From Methylococcaceae bacterium (lineage in GTDB: Bacteria > Pseudomonadota > Gammaproteobacteria > Methylococcales > Methylococcaceae), in contig JAJRDJ010000395.1 of assembly GCA_028678445.1 (NCBI GenBank), positions 1 through 10,913 of the forward strand: a stretch of DNA of 10,913 nucleotides, read 5' to 3'. A program made the translations under genes and the position numbers. Below the pieces are notes generated by a model. It did not search any database. It was not told where the DNA came from and saw nothing but the letters and a program-made list of their open reading frames with translations. Positions 1-7,400 of the stretch are shown here, in pieces. Each line of letters starts with the position of its first letter. Position 1 is the first letter of the stretch.

Positions 1-1
1 A

Positions 2-109
2 CCTGGCATCAAGGTTTCCGACCAGGAACTCGCCACGCTCGCCATCGAACGGGACGAATTTCATGGTGGGTGGAATTACCGATTGATGCCGAGAGGTGGG
101 CATGTTTAG
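2..109 (+). pseudogene. C-terminal end of an ISAzo13-like (Rhodopirellula-type) transposase, cut by the window edge
   Basis: Reading frame 2 is open from the first base of the window to a TAG at 107-109 and encodes 35 residues. The text includes KVSDQELATLAIERDEFHG followed by WNYRLMPR. This pattern (KVSD-E-x-LA-L-x-IER-x-EFHG-x-WNY-x-x-x-PR) is what I recall as the extreme C-terminus of the ISAzo13 / Rhodopirellula-type DDE transposase family. The stop lies a few residues after the usual PR ending, so the gene's 3' end may be natural. The catalytic domain lies outside the window, so I cannot say whether the element is intact. Classification rests on a short motif from memory and is moderately sure. 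Confidence 0.68.
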
Positions 110-354
110 CTACAATTGTTCAAGTTATTTTTGCTAAATTACTAAGGGGTTTGCCCGTGAGGCAGTGGAGTCGGCCTTATAATTTCGTTAAGGCACATGA
201 AGTGATCGTTCACCTTGATCAAAGTGGTCGCTCAATTGCCTTGTTCGCATTGATCGGGCATGTGTCGCTTTTTGCGTCCGTAGGAACTGATCAGGAGTAA
301 CCGACGATGTTGTAACCGCTCGTGCGGCACACATTAACAATGGGATGAAACAAT
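110..354. other. AT-richer intergenic stretch between a transposase remnant and nikR
   Basis: This 245-base gap is visibly richer in A and T than the rest of the window. It probably contains the outer end of the ISAzo13-like element plus the nikR upstream region. Visible structure is limited to TTGATCAA (8-bp palindrome near 224), a GTGA/TCAC small hairpin just before it, and CCGC-TCGT-GCGG (317-328), 26 bases before the nikR start. I see no clear -35/-10 pair and no GTATGA-N16-TCATAC NikR operator of the E. coli type. An open frame at 70-300 overlaps the transposase end, matches nothing I recognise and is not called. Confidence 0.4.
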
Positions 355-843
355 ATGGATAAGCTCGTTCGTTTTAGCGTCACGATGGAATCGGACTTGC
401 TGGAACGCTTTGATGCTCTGGTCGCCAGCCGCGGAGTCAGGGTCAACCGCTCCGAGGCCATTCGGGATTTGGTCCGGGAAGCTCTGGTTGACGATGTGAT
501 AGAAGATCCTGATGCGTTGATCGCCGGCACGATCACCATGGTATTCGATCACCATGAGTCAGACCTCTCAGAGAAGCTGACAGCCATCCAACACCAGCAC
601 ATCCAGGAAATCGTCTCAACCGTTCACGTGCATCTCGACTCGAACTATTGTCTCGAAGTGATCGTTCTGCGGGGCACCAGCAGCAAGATAGGGGCGATTG
701 CCAATACATTGCTCGGACCTAAAGGTGTCAAACATGGCAAGCTGGTCACCAGCGTTACGGGTGATGGTAAACGTGAGGTGGAAACCATCGAGCATCTTCA
801 TGCCCATGATCACCCTCATCCGCATGGGACGGCGCACCAATGA
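355..843 (+). CDS. nikR: Nickel-responsive transcriptional regulator NikR
   Basis: This 162-residue protein is a ribbon-helix-helix (CopG-type) regulator fused to an ACT-like nickel-binding domain, the NikR architecture. NikR tetramers bind DNA when loaded with Ni(II) and usually repress nickel uptake genes. The N-terminal part (residues 1-45, LVRFSVTMESDLLERFD) is the DNA-binding strand and helices. The high-affinity nickel ligands are all present: His80, His91, His93 and Cys99 (in VHVHLDSNYCLEV). They sit exactly four residues later than His76, His87, His89 and Cys95 of E. coli NikR. The tail (residues 147-161) carries seven histidines, which may hold extra metal. ATG 355 is chosen because the protein begins at the expected DKLVRFSV; the ribosome site (GGGAT at 342) is weak. 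No nik transporter, urease or hydrogenase gene is adjacent, so it probably acts on distant targets. IS remnants lie on both sides. Confidence 0.96.
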   Translation: MDKLVRFSVTMESDLLERFDALVASRGVRVNRSEAIRDLVREALVDDVIEDPDALIAGTITMVFDHHESDLSEKLTAIQHQHIQEIVSTVHVHLDSNYCLEVIVLRGTSSKIGAIANTLLGPKGVKHGKLVTSVTGDGKREVETIEHLHAHDHPHPHGTAHQ

Positions 844-990
844 ATCAATCGGTGAAAACTCTCCTTCAAGATGGAACGAAGCACGCTGCTTTCGGAGGCC
901 GGATAATGGCCATTCTTGAACGCTCTGTGATCGATTTCCCGATTCGCTAAGACGAGCCGAAAGGGAATCGCACCAACTCAAACCGGCGGG

Positions 991-2003
991 TCGCAACGAA
1001 TAGCGGCGACTCATGATGCGGCTCCGTCAGCAATCCGGGATGAAGGCCAAAAGGAGTTGGCGAAGCTAGCCGGGGTACACGGCAGCACGATCCGGGACTG
1101 GCTGGACCGAACCCGTCGTGAGGGCGTGGGATCGTTGACCGAAAAGAGGCGCAGTCGTCCGGGTGGGCCCTTGCCGGAAATTAGCTTTGGTCCATGAGGT
1201 TTGGGTGCGGAAGCAGGTCATTGGTGCGTGCCCGGCACAGCTGACCTTGCCGTTCGCGCTCTCTACGCGGCGCGCACTCCGAGACTTGATGCGGATCCGC
1301 TTCACGGTGGAGGTGCAGGACCGGCTGATTGGGCAATATCTCAAGCGCTGGGGCTTCATTGCGCAGCGGCCGCTCAAGCGAGCCTTGGAGCAGCGGCCGG
1401 AGGCGGTCGCGGCGTGGTTGCAGGACACCCACCCGGCGCTGCTGGCGAAGGCGCGAGTCGAGGGAGCGGTGATCTACTTTGGCGATGAGACCGCAGTCAA
1501 GGTGGAGGACGCCAACTGGGTGCGGGGCTATGCCCCCCGCGGCGAAACCCCGGTACTGTCGATCCCGACGCGCTGGATCAAGCTCATCCATGATCCCGGC
1601 CATCTCGCCGCGGGGCGAAGTGGCCTTTCGCATCGTCGAAGGGACCATCAACGCCGAACGCTGCATCGAGTTCCAGGCGGCCCTGATCGACGGAGCGACG
1701 CGCAAGATCATCCTGGTGGTCGATAACCTGCGGGTCCATCATGCCAAGGGCGTGACCGAGTGTTTGGCCGATAAGCAGGATTGGATCGAATTGGCCTTCC
1801 GGCCCCCGTACAACCCGGAAGCAAATCCCGACGAGTACCTGAACCAAGATTTCAAAATGGCCCTCCGCCTCGGCCCAGTGAGCCACGACCGGGAATCCCT
1901 GCTGACCAAGGCCCTCGCCTTCATGAACCGACTACTCACTTGGCCGGAACGCGTCCGCGCCGACTTCCAGCACCCCAAGGCCCACTACGCCGTGGCAATT
2001 TAA
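991..2003 (+). pseudogene. IS630-family transposase, frame-broken (three frames)
   Basis: The transposase can be read only by switching frame twice. Frame 1 (about 991 to 1182) gives the helix-turn-helix segment (KELAKLAGVHGSTIRDWLDR), with no start codon before it, so the true N-terminus is lost or upstream and damaged. Frame 2 (about 1184 to 1588) gives QLTLPFAL, GQYLKRWGF and the first catalytic Asp in YFGDET (codon 1484-1486). Frame 3 (1590 to 2003) gives the second Asp in VVDNLRVHH (1722-1724) and the Glu in NPDEYLN (1833-1835), then ends at a natural TAA. The second break fits one extra C at 1588/1589: removing it restores LIMIPAISPRGEVAF. These are hallmark IS630/Tc1-mariner motifs. 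No convincing terminal inverted repeats or TA duplication were found by eye. The element is most likely inactive, unless the frame changes are sequencing errors. Confidence 0.88.
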
Positions 2004-2207
2004 GGGCCTGGTTAATAGCCTCTGGCGACGGTCAGTGCAGCAGAATCAGTGCCGCAGAAGGGGTAATGGTCGGGACATTCACCCAGCATGTTGTAACCGC
2101 AGGGAACCGGTAGCTACCGATGCAGCCCTTAGTGGCATGCTTTCGCCACCAACCCGTATTTCGTATATGATTCGATGCACTAAGATCAGCATCTGGAAGT
2201 ATCGGGC
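2004..2207. other. Intergenic region after the IS630 remnant
   Basis: These 204 bases probably contain the right end of the IS630 element and the promoter region of the next gene. Visible items are a 12-bp perfect palindrome CGGTAGCTACCG at 2108-2119, a small hairpin GTGGC/GCCAC with an 8-base loop around 2132-2149, and a 13-bp sequence (2088-2100) that also occurs upstream of nikR (307-319). No RNA gene was recognised. Confidence 0.4.
2141..2171 (+). promoter_or_regulatory. Possible sigma-70-like promoter for the 81-residue gene
   Basis: TATGAT at 2166-2171 matches the -10 consensus at five of six positions and lies 36 bases before the ATG at 2208. The only -35 candidate is a poor TTTCGC at 2141-2146 with a 19-base spacer. 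The call rests on the -10 alone and is weak. Confidence 0.22.
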
Positions 2208-2453
2208 ATGAGCAAATCCATTGAAGTCAAACTGAACAGCGATCCTGATGAAGTGGTTGCACGGGCCCGGATAGCGGCCCGGGACAATGGTGTCAGCTTC
2301 GAGGGCGATGGCCAGACCGGGCATTTTGCTGGGCATGGCATCGAGGGCAGCTATCTGATTTTCGAGGACACGCTGTCGTTACAAATTTCGAAAAAACCTT
2401 TCATCATGCCGTGGGGACTCATCGAGTCCAGCTTGCGCAAATTCTTCGCGTGA
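2208..2453 (+). CDS. Small conserved protein, possibly polyhydroxyalkanoic-acid-system-like (PF09650-like)
   Basis: This is an 81-residue soluble protein with no signal peptide or membrane segment. It has an alternating strand/helix character. Residues 14-40 (DEVVARARIAARDNGVSF) resemble the helix that opens small PHA granule-region proteins. A G-x-G-x-x-G-S-Y-L-x-F-x-D strand pair follows. The end, KKPFIMPWGLIESSLRKFF, is like the family's short C-terminal helix, where an L-x-x-P-x-x-x-I-E pattern precedes a terminal helix. The family assignment is a resemblance from memory and the molecular role is unknown. A Shine-Dalgarno-like GGAAG (2195-2199) sits 8 bases before the ATG and supports the start. 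The Lon-like protease gene begins 62 bases downstream on the same strand, so the two may be co-transcribed. Confidence 0.62.
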   Translation: MSKSIEVKLNSDPDEVVARARIAARDNGVSFEGDGQTGHFAGHGIEGSYLIFEDTLSLQISKKPFIMPWGLIESSLRKFFA

Positions 2454-2515
2454 AGCCGGCCAGGACTGTCTTACCAATGCTCCAAGGCATAGCTGTCCGG
2501 AAGTGCTGAGCCGCC

Positions 2516-4933
2516 ATGGCCGAATTTCACCAGCCCCTCACTCCCGGGCAGTTGCTCAAGCGCTGCGATCCGGCCGCTTTCGACTTCAGCACTACGGATG
2601 AACTGGCCGGACTTAACCTAGCCATCGGCCAGGAACGGGCGCTGGAGGCTTTGCAGTTCGGTCTGAGTATCGCCCAACAAGGCTTCAATATCTTTGCCCT
2701 GGGACCGGCCGGGCTAGGCAAAACTTCGGCTATCCGCGACATCATCAGCCGTGAATCCCCCGGCCGTCAGGCGCCGGATGACTGGTGCTATGTCCATAAT
2801 TTCGCGGAACCGGCCAAGCCCCGAGCGTTACGCTTGCCCGCTGGTCTGGGGCAGCGCTTCGCTGGTGATATGAACCAGCTCATCGAGGAGCTGATCACGG
2901 CCATCCCCGCCATATTCGAACGCGAAGAGTACCGGGCCCGTGCGGAGGAGATCGAGGAAAAGGCCAAGGACCGGGAGGCCACGGCCGTCAACGAACTGCG
3001 CAGCGAAGCACGGCAGCAGCAGGTTGCCCTCATCGAAACCCCCACCGGCTATGCCTTCGCACCCATCAACGAAAAGTCTGAGGTGCTGAGCCCGGACGAT
3101 TTCCACCAGTTATCGGAAGCTCAACAGCTGGCCATTCAGGCCGCCATTGCCGACTTTCATGAGCGGCTGCAGAAATTGCTGCGCCAATTTCCTGCTTGGC
3201 GCCGGGAGGCACGGCAAGCGCTTAAGGCCCTGAACCGAGAGACTGCCGGGTTCGCGATTCATCATCTGATTGATGAACTGAAAGCCAGGTATGCGGCCGT
3301 CCCAGATGTCGATCGGCACATCGACACCGTTCAGCAGGAGCTTATTGAGCACGCCGACGAGTTTCTGCCCAAAAGCGAAAATGATGTCAGCGTGTTGTTG
3401 GGTCAGGGCAGCCCGTCCGGCCAGTTCCTGCGCTACCGGGTCAACCTGCTGGTCGATCATAGCGCCAATGGCGGCGCCCCCGTCGTGTTCGAGACCTTGC
3501 CGCACCACGCCAACCTGATTGGCCGGATCGAGCATCAGGCGCACATGGGTACCCTTATCACCGATTTCAGGATGATCCGTCCGGGCGCGCTGCATCGTGC
3601 CAATGGTGGTTATCTGGTACTGGATGCGCGCAAGCTGCTCACCCAACCCTTTGCCTGGGATACCCTCAAGCGCGCGCTGCAGGCGGGTGAAATTCGCATC
3701 GAGCCGCTGGAACGGACGCTCAGCCTGATCAGCACCGTATCCCTGGAGCCCCAGCCCATCCCGCTGGATATCAAGGTCATCCTGACCGGCGACCGCATCC
3801 TGTATTACCTGTTGAGCCAGTATGACCCGGAGTTTCTCGAGCTCTTCAAGGTCGCAGCCGATTTTGAGGACACCCTCGACCGCGACTCCGAGGGCAGCCT
3901 GCTCTATGCCCGTTTCATCGCCAGCGTGGCGCGGGGCAACGGTCTGCGGCCGCTGGACCGGGACGCCGTCATCCGGGTCTTAGAACAATCGGCTCGGCAG
4001 ATTGAGGATGCCGAAAAGCTTGGCGCCCACCTTCGACCCATGGCCGATCTCCTGAAGGAAGCCGATCACTGTGCAAGCCAGCAGGGTCACGCAACGATCA
4101 CGCGAGACGACATCCAGACCGCCATCGACAGGCAAATCAGGCGGGCCAGCCGCATCCGCGATCAGGTTTACCAGCACATCCGCCGCGGAACCATCCTGAT
4201 CGATACCGATGGCAGCGCGACGGGTCAGGTCAATGGCCTGTCGGTCATCCAGCTGGGCGACTACAGTTTCGGCCAGCCCTCCCGCATCACCGCGACCACC
4301 CGCCTCGGCGGCGGCAAGATCATCGATATCGAACGGGAAACCGAACTGGGCGGTGCCATCCATAGCAAAGGCGTCATGATCCTCTCGGCGTTCCTGGCCG
4401 GCCGCTATGCCCGCATTCAGCCGCTGTCGCTCTCCGCCAGCCTGGTTTTCGAACAATCCTATGGCGAAATAGAGGGCGACAGCGCCTCGCTGGCGGAACT
4501 CTGCGCCCTGTTGTCTTCCTTGTCCGACTTGCCCGTCCGCCAGGGTCTGGCGGTCACCGGTTCGGTCAACCAGTTGGGCCAGGTGCAGCCGATCGGCGGA
4601 GTCAATGAAAAAATCGAGGGGTTTTTCGATATCTGCCAGGCGGGCGGTCTCACCGGGCACCAGGGCGTCATCATACCCCACGCCAATATCCCACATCTTA
4701 TGCTTCGCGAGGATCTAGTGGAACAGGCCACAGCCGGGCACTTCCATGTCCACGCCGTTGCCACCGTCGACGAAGCCCTCGCCCTGCTCTTGAACACCGC
4801 CGCCGGGAAGCGTGACGATACCGGAGAGTACCCCTCCGGCACCATCAATGGCCGGATCGAGCAGAGATTACGGGAATGGGCCATGCTGGTGATGCAGATG
4901 AGTCATGGCGAGGGCAATGGCGTGCTGGACTAG
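2516..4933 (+). CDS. Lon-like ATP-dependent serine protease (AAA_32 / LonB-like LID / Lon C-terminal domain)
   Basis: This 805-residue protein is a Lon-related AAA+ protease of the kind often annotated as Lon protease family or YcbZ-like. It lacks the classical Lon N-terminal substrate domain. The order is a short N-terminal segment, a P-loop (GPAGLGKT, residues 63-70), a charged, probably coiled-coil insertion (about 134-170), and the family's GALHRANGGYLVLDARKLL segment with a Walker-B-like Asp370. After the AAA lid comes a Lon-type proteolytic domain. The catalytic dyad is visible as Ser656 in EGDSAS and Lys699 in GVNEKIEGF. The 43-residue spacing equals that of Ser679 and Lys722 in E. coli Lon. 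It presumably unfolds and degrades proteins in the cytoplasm; substrates are unknown. ATG 2516 is preceded by GGAAG (2499-2503), slightly far from the start. No damage is seen and the length fits the long form of the family. The upstream small gene may share its transcript. Confidence 0.93.
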   Translation: MAEFHQPLTPGQLLKRCDPAAFDFSTTDELAGLNLAIGQERALEALQFGLSIAQQGFNIFALGPAGLGKTSAIRDIISRESPGRQAPDDWCYVHNFAEPAKPRALRLPAGLGQRFAGDMNQLIEELITAIPAIFEREEYRARAEEIEEKAKDREATAVNELRSEARQQQVALIETPTGYAFAPINEKSEVLSPDDFHQLSEAQQLAIQAAIADFHERLQKLLRQFPAWRREARQALKALNRETAGFAIHHLIDELKARYAAVPDVDRHIDTVQQELIEHADEFLPKSENDVSVLLGQGSPSGQFLRYRVNLLVDHSANGGAPVVFETLPHHANLIGRIEHQAHMGTLITDFRMIRPGALHRANGGYLVLDARKLLTQPFAWDTLKRALQAGEIRIEPLERTLSLISTVSLEPQPIPLDIKVILTGDRILYYLLSQYDPEFLELFKVAADFEDTLDRDSEGSLLYARFIASVARGNGLRPLDRDAVIRVLEQSARQIEDAEKLGAHLRPMADLLKEADHCASQQGHATITRDDIQTAIDRQIRRASRIRDQVYQHIRRGTILIDTDGSATGQVNGLSVIQLGDYSFGQPSRITATTRLGGGKIIDIERETELGGAIHSKGVMILSAFLAGRYARIQPLSLSASLVFEQSYGEIEGDSASLAELCALLSSLSDLPVRQGLAVTGSVNQLGQVQPIGGVNEKIEGFFDICQAGGLTGHQGVIIPHANIPHLMLREDLVEQATAGHFHVHAVATVDEALALLLNTAAGKRDDTGEYPSGTINGRIEQRLREWAMLVMQMSHGEGNGVLD

Positions 4934-5064
4934 GCGTTAGAATGATCGTGTCGCAAGTCTTGGTTTGCCTTCGGTCATGAACTCGTAGTCATTAAATTCC
5001 TCAGAATCGAATCAGTTGGCTGGGTGAACTTCCGCGATATCCAGCCCTTTTGTGGCACCATTCG

Positions 5065-5097
5065 GGAGAACCCTGTTGCGCCTTACGCGGGCTCTCC
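5065..5097 (+). promoter_or_regulatory. Strong imperfect hairpin in the leader of the DUF4136 lipoprotein gene
   Basis: GGAGAACCC (5065-5073) pairs with GGGCTCTCC (5089-5097) with a single A-C mismatch. An inner GCG/CGC pair (5078-5080 with 5086-5088) stacks directly beneath, leaving a CCTTA loop and a TGTT bulge. There is no T-tract after it, so it is not a classical intrinsic terminator. It ends 9 bases before the AGAGGA ribosome site of the lipoprotein gene. It could be a leader structure affecting translation or mRNA stability, a Rho-type end of the upstream transcript, or chance. Confidence 0.4.
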
Positions 5098-5121
5098 ATA
5101 ACCTCCAGAGGAACTACTCAA

Positions 5122-5667
5122 ATGCAATTTGCCGGGAAAATCTTGCTAGCTTCAGCGCTGTTTTTGAGCGCATGCAGTAGCGTTGAGGTGCGGACAGATC
5201 ACGACAATTCAGTCGACTTTTCGCGTTACACCACCTATGCGTGGAAACAATTACCTGCCACCAGTTACCCCTTGATGGACAACCGTATTGTCGCGGCGGT
5301 GGATGGGCAGCTTTTCAACAAAGGGTGGCGCAGAGTGCCAGAAATGCAGGCACAGACTATACTGGCTGCAAGTGTCACTACCCGCGAAGGCCAGCGGGTC
5401 GACACGGTGCACAACAATTGGGGCGGTCCCGGCATGCATGGCTGGGGCTGGGGAGGCCCGGTCATGTCAACAGCGCGGGTGGTTTCTTACACAGTGGGGA
5501 CACTGGTACTCGATCTGTATGATGCCCAGTCGCACAATGCCATCTGGCGCGGAACCGCCTCGGATGTCCTGTGGAATAATCCGCAGCGGCTGAAAAAATC
5601 ACTGGATAAGGGCGTAAAGGGGATGTTCGACAAGTTCCCGCCGGGCATCGCAAGGGTTTCCCGCTAG
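5122..5667 (+). CDS. DUF4136-type lipoprotein
   Basis: This 181-residue predicted lipoprotein begins at ATG 5122. AGAGGA (5107-5112) lies 9 bases ahead, and the signal peptide MQFAGKILLASALFLSAC begins at once, with lipobox LSAC and the lipidated cysteine at residue 18. A longer in-frame start at 5050 is rejected because it would bury the signal peptide. The mature part opens with VEVRTDHDNSVDFSRYTTYAW, a hallmark of DUF4136 (PF13590). It ends with the family's later block (TLVLDLYDAQSHNAIWRG, then a basic helix and KFPP). The centre holds a Gly/Trp/His-rich run (GMHGWGWGG). The family's function is not established; such proteins are anchored to the outer or inner membrane facing the periplasm. 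Ser at +2 after the cysteine would favour the outer membrane in proteobacteria. The gene converges on the beta-CASP gene. Confidence 0.88.
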   Translation: MQFAGKILLASALFLSACSSVEVRTDHDNSVDFSRYTTYAWKQLPATSYPLMDNRIVAAVDGQLFNKGWRRVPEMQAQTILAASVTTREGQRVDTVHNNWGGPGMHGWGWGGPVMSTARVVSYTVGTLVLDLYDAQSHNAIWRGTASDVLWNNPQRLKKSLDKGVKGMFDKFPPGIARVSR

Positions 5668-5755
5668 CGTCCCTACCGCTTTGGTTTGACGGATGGAAAG
5701 GGTAGGTTACCCCGATTTTCGGAGGCCGAAGCCTTGTCCCCACGAACCGGTTCTC

Positions 5756-5830
5756 TTGCCCGACACAGAGTTTCCGCAGTGCGCGTAGGCCGACAGGGTA
5801 GTGCTCCTACTGTGCCGCAGTGTCGGGCAA
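5756..5830. repeat. 75-bp element bounded by an 11-bp perfect inverted repeat
   Basis: TTGCCCGACAC (5756-5766) and GTGTCGGGCAA (5820-5830) are exact reverse complements, 53 bases apart. Inside, GCGCGTAGG (5781-5789) can pair with CCTACTGTGC (5806-5815) if one T is bulged and one G-T wobble is allowed, giving a second stem. An 8-base direct repeat CCGCAGTG occurs beside each inner arm. The element lies between two convergent genes. It could be a small non-autonomous insertion (MITE-like), a bidirectional transcription barrier, or an attC-like relic; none is proven. Confidence 0.5.
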
Positions 5831-5873
5831 TTACATCAGGCGCAATAGGCTCTGGCTACTGCCTCCTGCATAC

Positions 5874-7289
5874 TCAAATCTCGATTCTCACCCCATAATC
5901 CGCAATCGCTGCACGCATGTGCTGCCAAACCAGGCGCTGCTGGAGCGCTTCCATGGCCGTGACCTCGCCATGCACGAGAAAAACCCTGGGGTCAGACGGT
6001 TGCATGCTAAGCGCCCACTGGACCAGTTCGTCCTGGCCAGCATGGGCTGAAAAGCCACCGAGCGTGTGGATTGTCGCCCGTACGGCAATCTCGCTGCCAA
6101 GGATCGTCAGTCGTCGAACGCCATCGACCAGTTTGCGTCCTAGGGTGCCGCGTGGCTGGAAGCCGGAAATGATGACATGGGTGTCGCGCCGCCAGAGGTT
6201 GTACTTGAGGTGATGGCGGATGCGCCCTCCCTCACACATGCCGCTGCCGGCGATGATGATGGCGCCCTGCACGTTGTTGAGCGCCATCGAGTCCTCGGTC
6301 GAGCGTGAATAGGAAAGACTGGGCAGCCAGGCTTGCCAGCCTTGCTGGATGGCGCGGTTGAATTCGGGATCGTCCCGGTTGAACAGGTTGGTATAACTGG
6401 CATAAATCTCGCTCGCCTCGATGGCCATGGGGCTGTCAATGAAGACTTTTTGCTGTGGCAACTGCCCATCGCGATGGAATCGGCCCAGCCAGTAGATGAT
6501 GTCCTGGGTACGGCCGACGGCGAAGGAGGGAATCAGGACGTTGCCGCCTCTCCGGTAAGCGGCCTGCAGCGCCTGGCGGAATTCGTCGAGCGTGTCGGAC
6601 AACGAGCGATGGTCGCGGTCGCCATAGGTGGATTCCAGGAGCAGCACATCGGCACGGCCCACTTTCTCGGGGTCACGCAACAGGGGGGAATAGCGGTTTC
6701 CGAGGTCGCCGGAGAACACCAGCGTGCGGGGCTGGCCGCCTGTCGCAAGCTGAAGCTCGACAATGGCCGCGCCGATGATGTGGCCCGCATCGTGGAATTT
6801 AAGCTTTACACCGGGCAGCACTTCGGACGTTGTGGAATAGCTCAGAGACTGGCGAAGTGCGAGCACCCTCTCGACATCCTCCAGCGTATACAGCGGCTCC
6901 ATCAATGGCCTGCCGGCCCGCTCGCGGCGCTTGTTTTCCCACTGGGTGTCCTTCATTTCCAGGTGCGCGGCATCTTTCAGCAGCAACTCAAGAAGATCAT
7001 GGGTGGGCGCGGTCAGGTAGATGGGACCGGCATAGCCGGCCCTGACCAGTTTGGGCAATAAGCCGGAATGGTCGATGTGGGCGTGGGAAATAACCACGGC
7101 ATCCAGTGATGCGGGTTCAAACGGGCAATCCCGTCGGTTCAGTGCGGTCGTGGTCGGCGGCCCCTGGAACATGCCGCAGTCCAGCAGCAGCCGGCCGCCC
7201 GGGGTTTCCAGCAGATAGCTGGAGCCGGTCACCTGCCGGGTGGCGCCGTAAAAGGTCAGTTGAGCTTTGGGTTTGGTGTGGGTCGTCAT
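5874..7289 (-). CDS. MBL-fold / beta-CASP RNA metallo-hydrolase
   Basis: This 471-residue cytoplasmic enzyme belongs to the metallo-beta-lactamase, beta-CASP and RMMBL family, the CPSF73-like bacterial branch that acts on RNA. The zinc site is complete: SHAHIDH (His69, His71, Asp73, His74), DAGH (His170) and SGDLG (Asp195). The beta-CASP block follows: ESTYGDR (about 219-225), IPSFAVGRTQD (253-263) and SGMCEGG (349-355). The C-terminal motifs are GFSAHAG (His416) and VHGE (His440). Length and motif order are standard for the family and no damage is visible. The expected activity is endo- or 5' exonucleolytic RNA cleavage; the substrate is unknown. The ATG at 7289 has only a weak purine-rich ribosome site. 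The class II reductase gene ends 111 bases upstream on the same strand with no clear terminator between, so co-transcription is likely. Confidence 0.93.
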   Translation of the reverse strand: MTTHTKPKAQLTFYGATRQVTGSSYLLETPGGRLLLDCGMFQGPPTTTALNRRDCPFEPASLDAVVISHAHIDHSGLLPKLVRAGYAGPIYLTAPTHDLLELLLKDAAHLEMKDTQWENKRRERAGRPLMEPLYTLEDVERVLALRQSLSYSTTSEVLPGVKLKFHDAGHIIGAAIVELQLATGGQPRTLVFSGDLGNRYSPLLRDPEKVGRADVLLLESTYGDRDHRSLSDTLDEFRQALQAAYRRGGNVLIPSFAVGRTQDIIYWLGRFHRDGQLPQQKVFIDSPMAIEASEIYASYTNLFNRDDPEFNRAIQQGWQAWLPSLSYSRSTEDSMALNNVQGAIIIAGSGMCEGGRIRHHLKYNLWRRDTHVIISGFQPRGTLGRKLVDGVRRLTILGSEIAVRATIHTLGGFSAHAGQDELVQWALSMQPSDPRVFLVHGEVTAMEALQQRLVWQHMRAAIADYGVRIEI

Positions 7290-7400
7290 AGCGGAGCTCT
7301 TGTCGGTTGATCGCGCGGGTCAGGATGACCGTACGGCAACCCAAATCCGAAAGCAGTAAACTTGATCACGCGGGGAGCGTCCTCTCTTGGGAGATAGCAA

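Noticed and set aside
70..300. Open frame of 76 codons (GTG start) between the transposase end and nikR
   Set aside because: It overlaps the transposase end, lies in AT-rich DNA, has no recognisable motif and no ribosome site.
110..354. NikR operator upstream of nikR
   Set aside because: No GTATGA-N16-TCATAC-like pair or other known NikR half-sites were seen.
890..901. 12-bp sequence TTTCGGAGGCCG repeated at 5717-5728, both shortly after gene ends
   Set aside because: Flanks do not match and a few 12-bp repeats are expected by chance; it could be a weak hairpin at the second site only.
2108..2119. 12-bp perfect palindrome CGGTAGCTACCG as an operator
   Set aside because: A few such palindromes are expected by chance in about 11 kb, and no second copy was seen.
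3980..4696. 238-codon open frame antisense to the Lon-like protease gene
   Set aside because: The sense strand has full catalytic motifs; the antisense product has no recognisable domain and is explained by GC-rich codon use.
5050..5121. Upstream extension of the lipoprotein gene to an ATG at 5050
   Set aside because: It would place 24 residues before a clear signal peptide and lipobox, run through the hairpin, and ignore the good ribosome site at 5107-5112.
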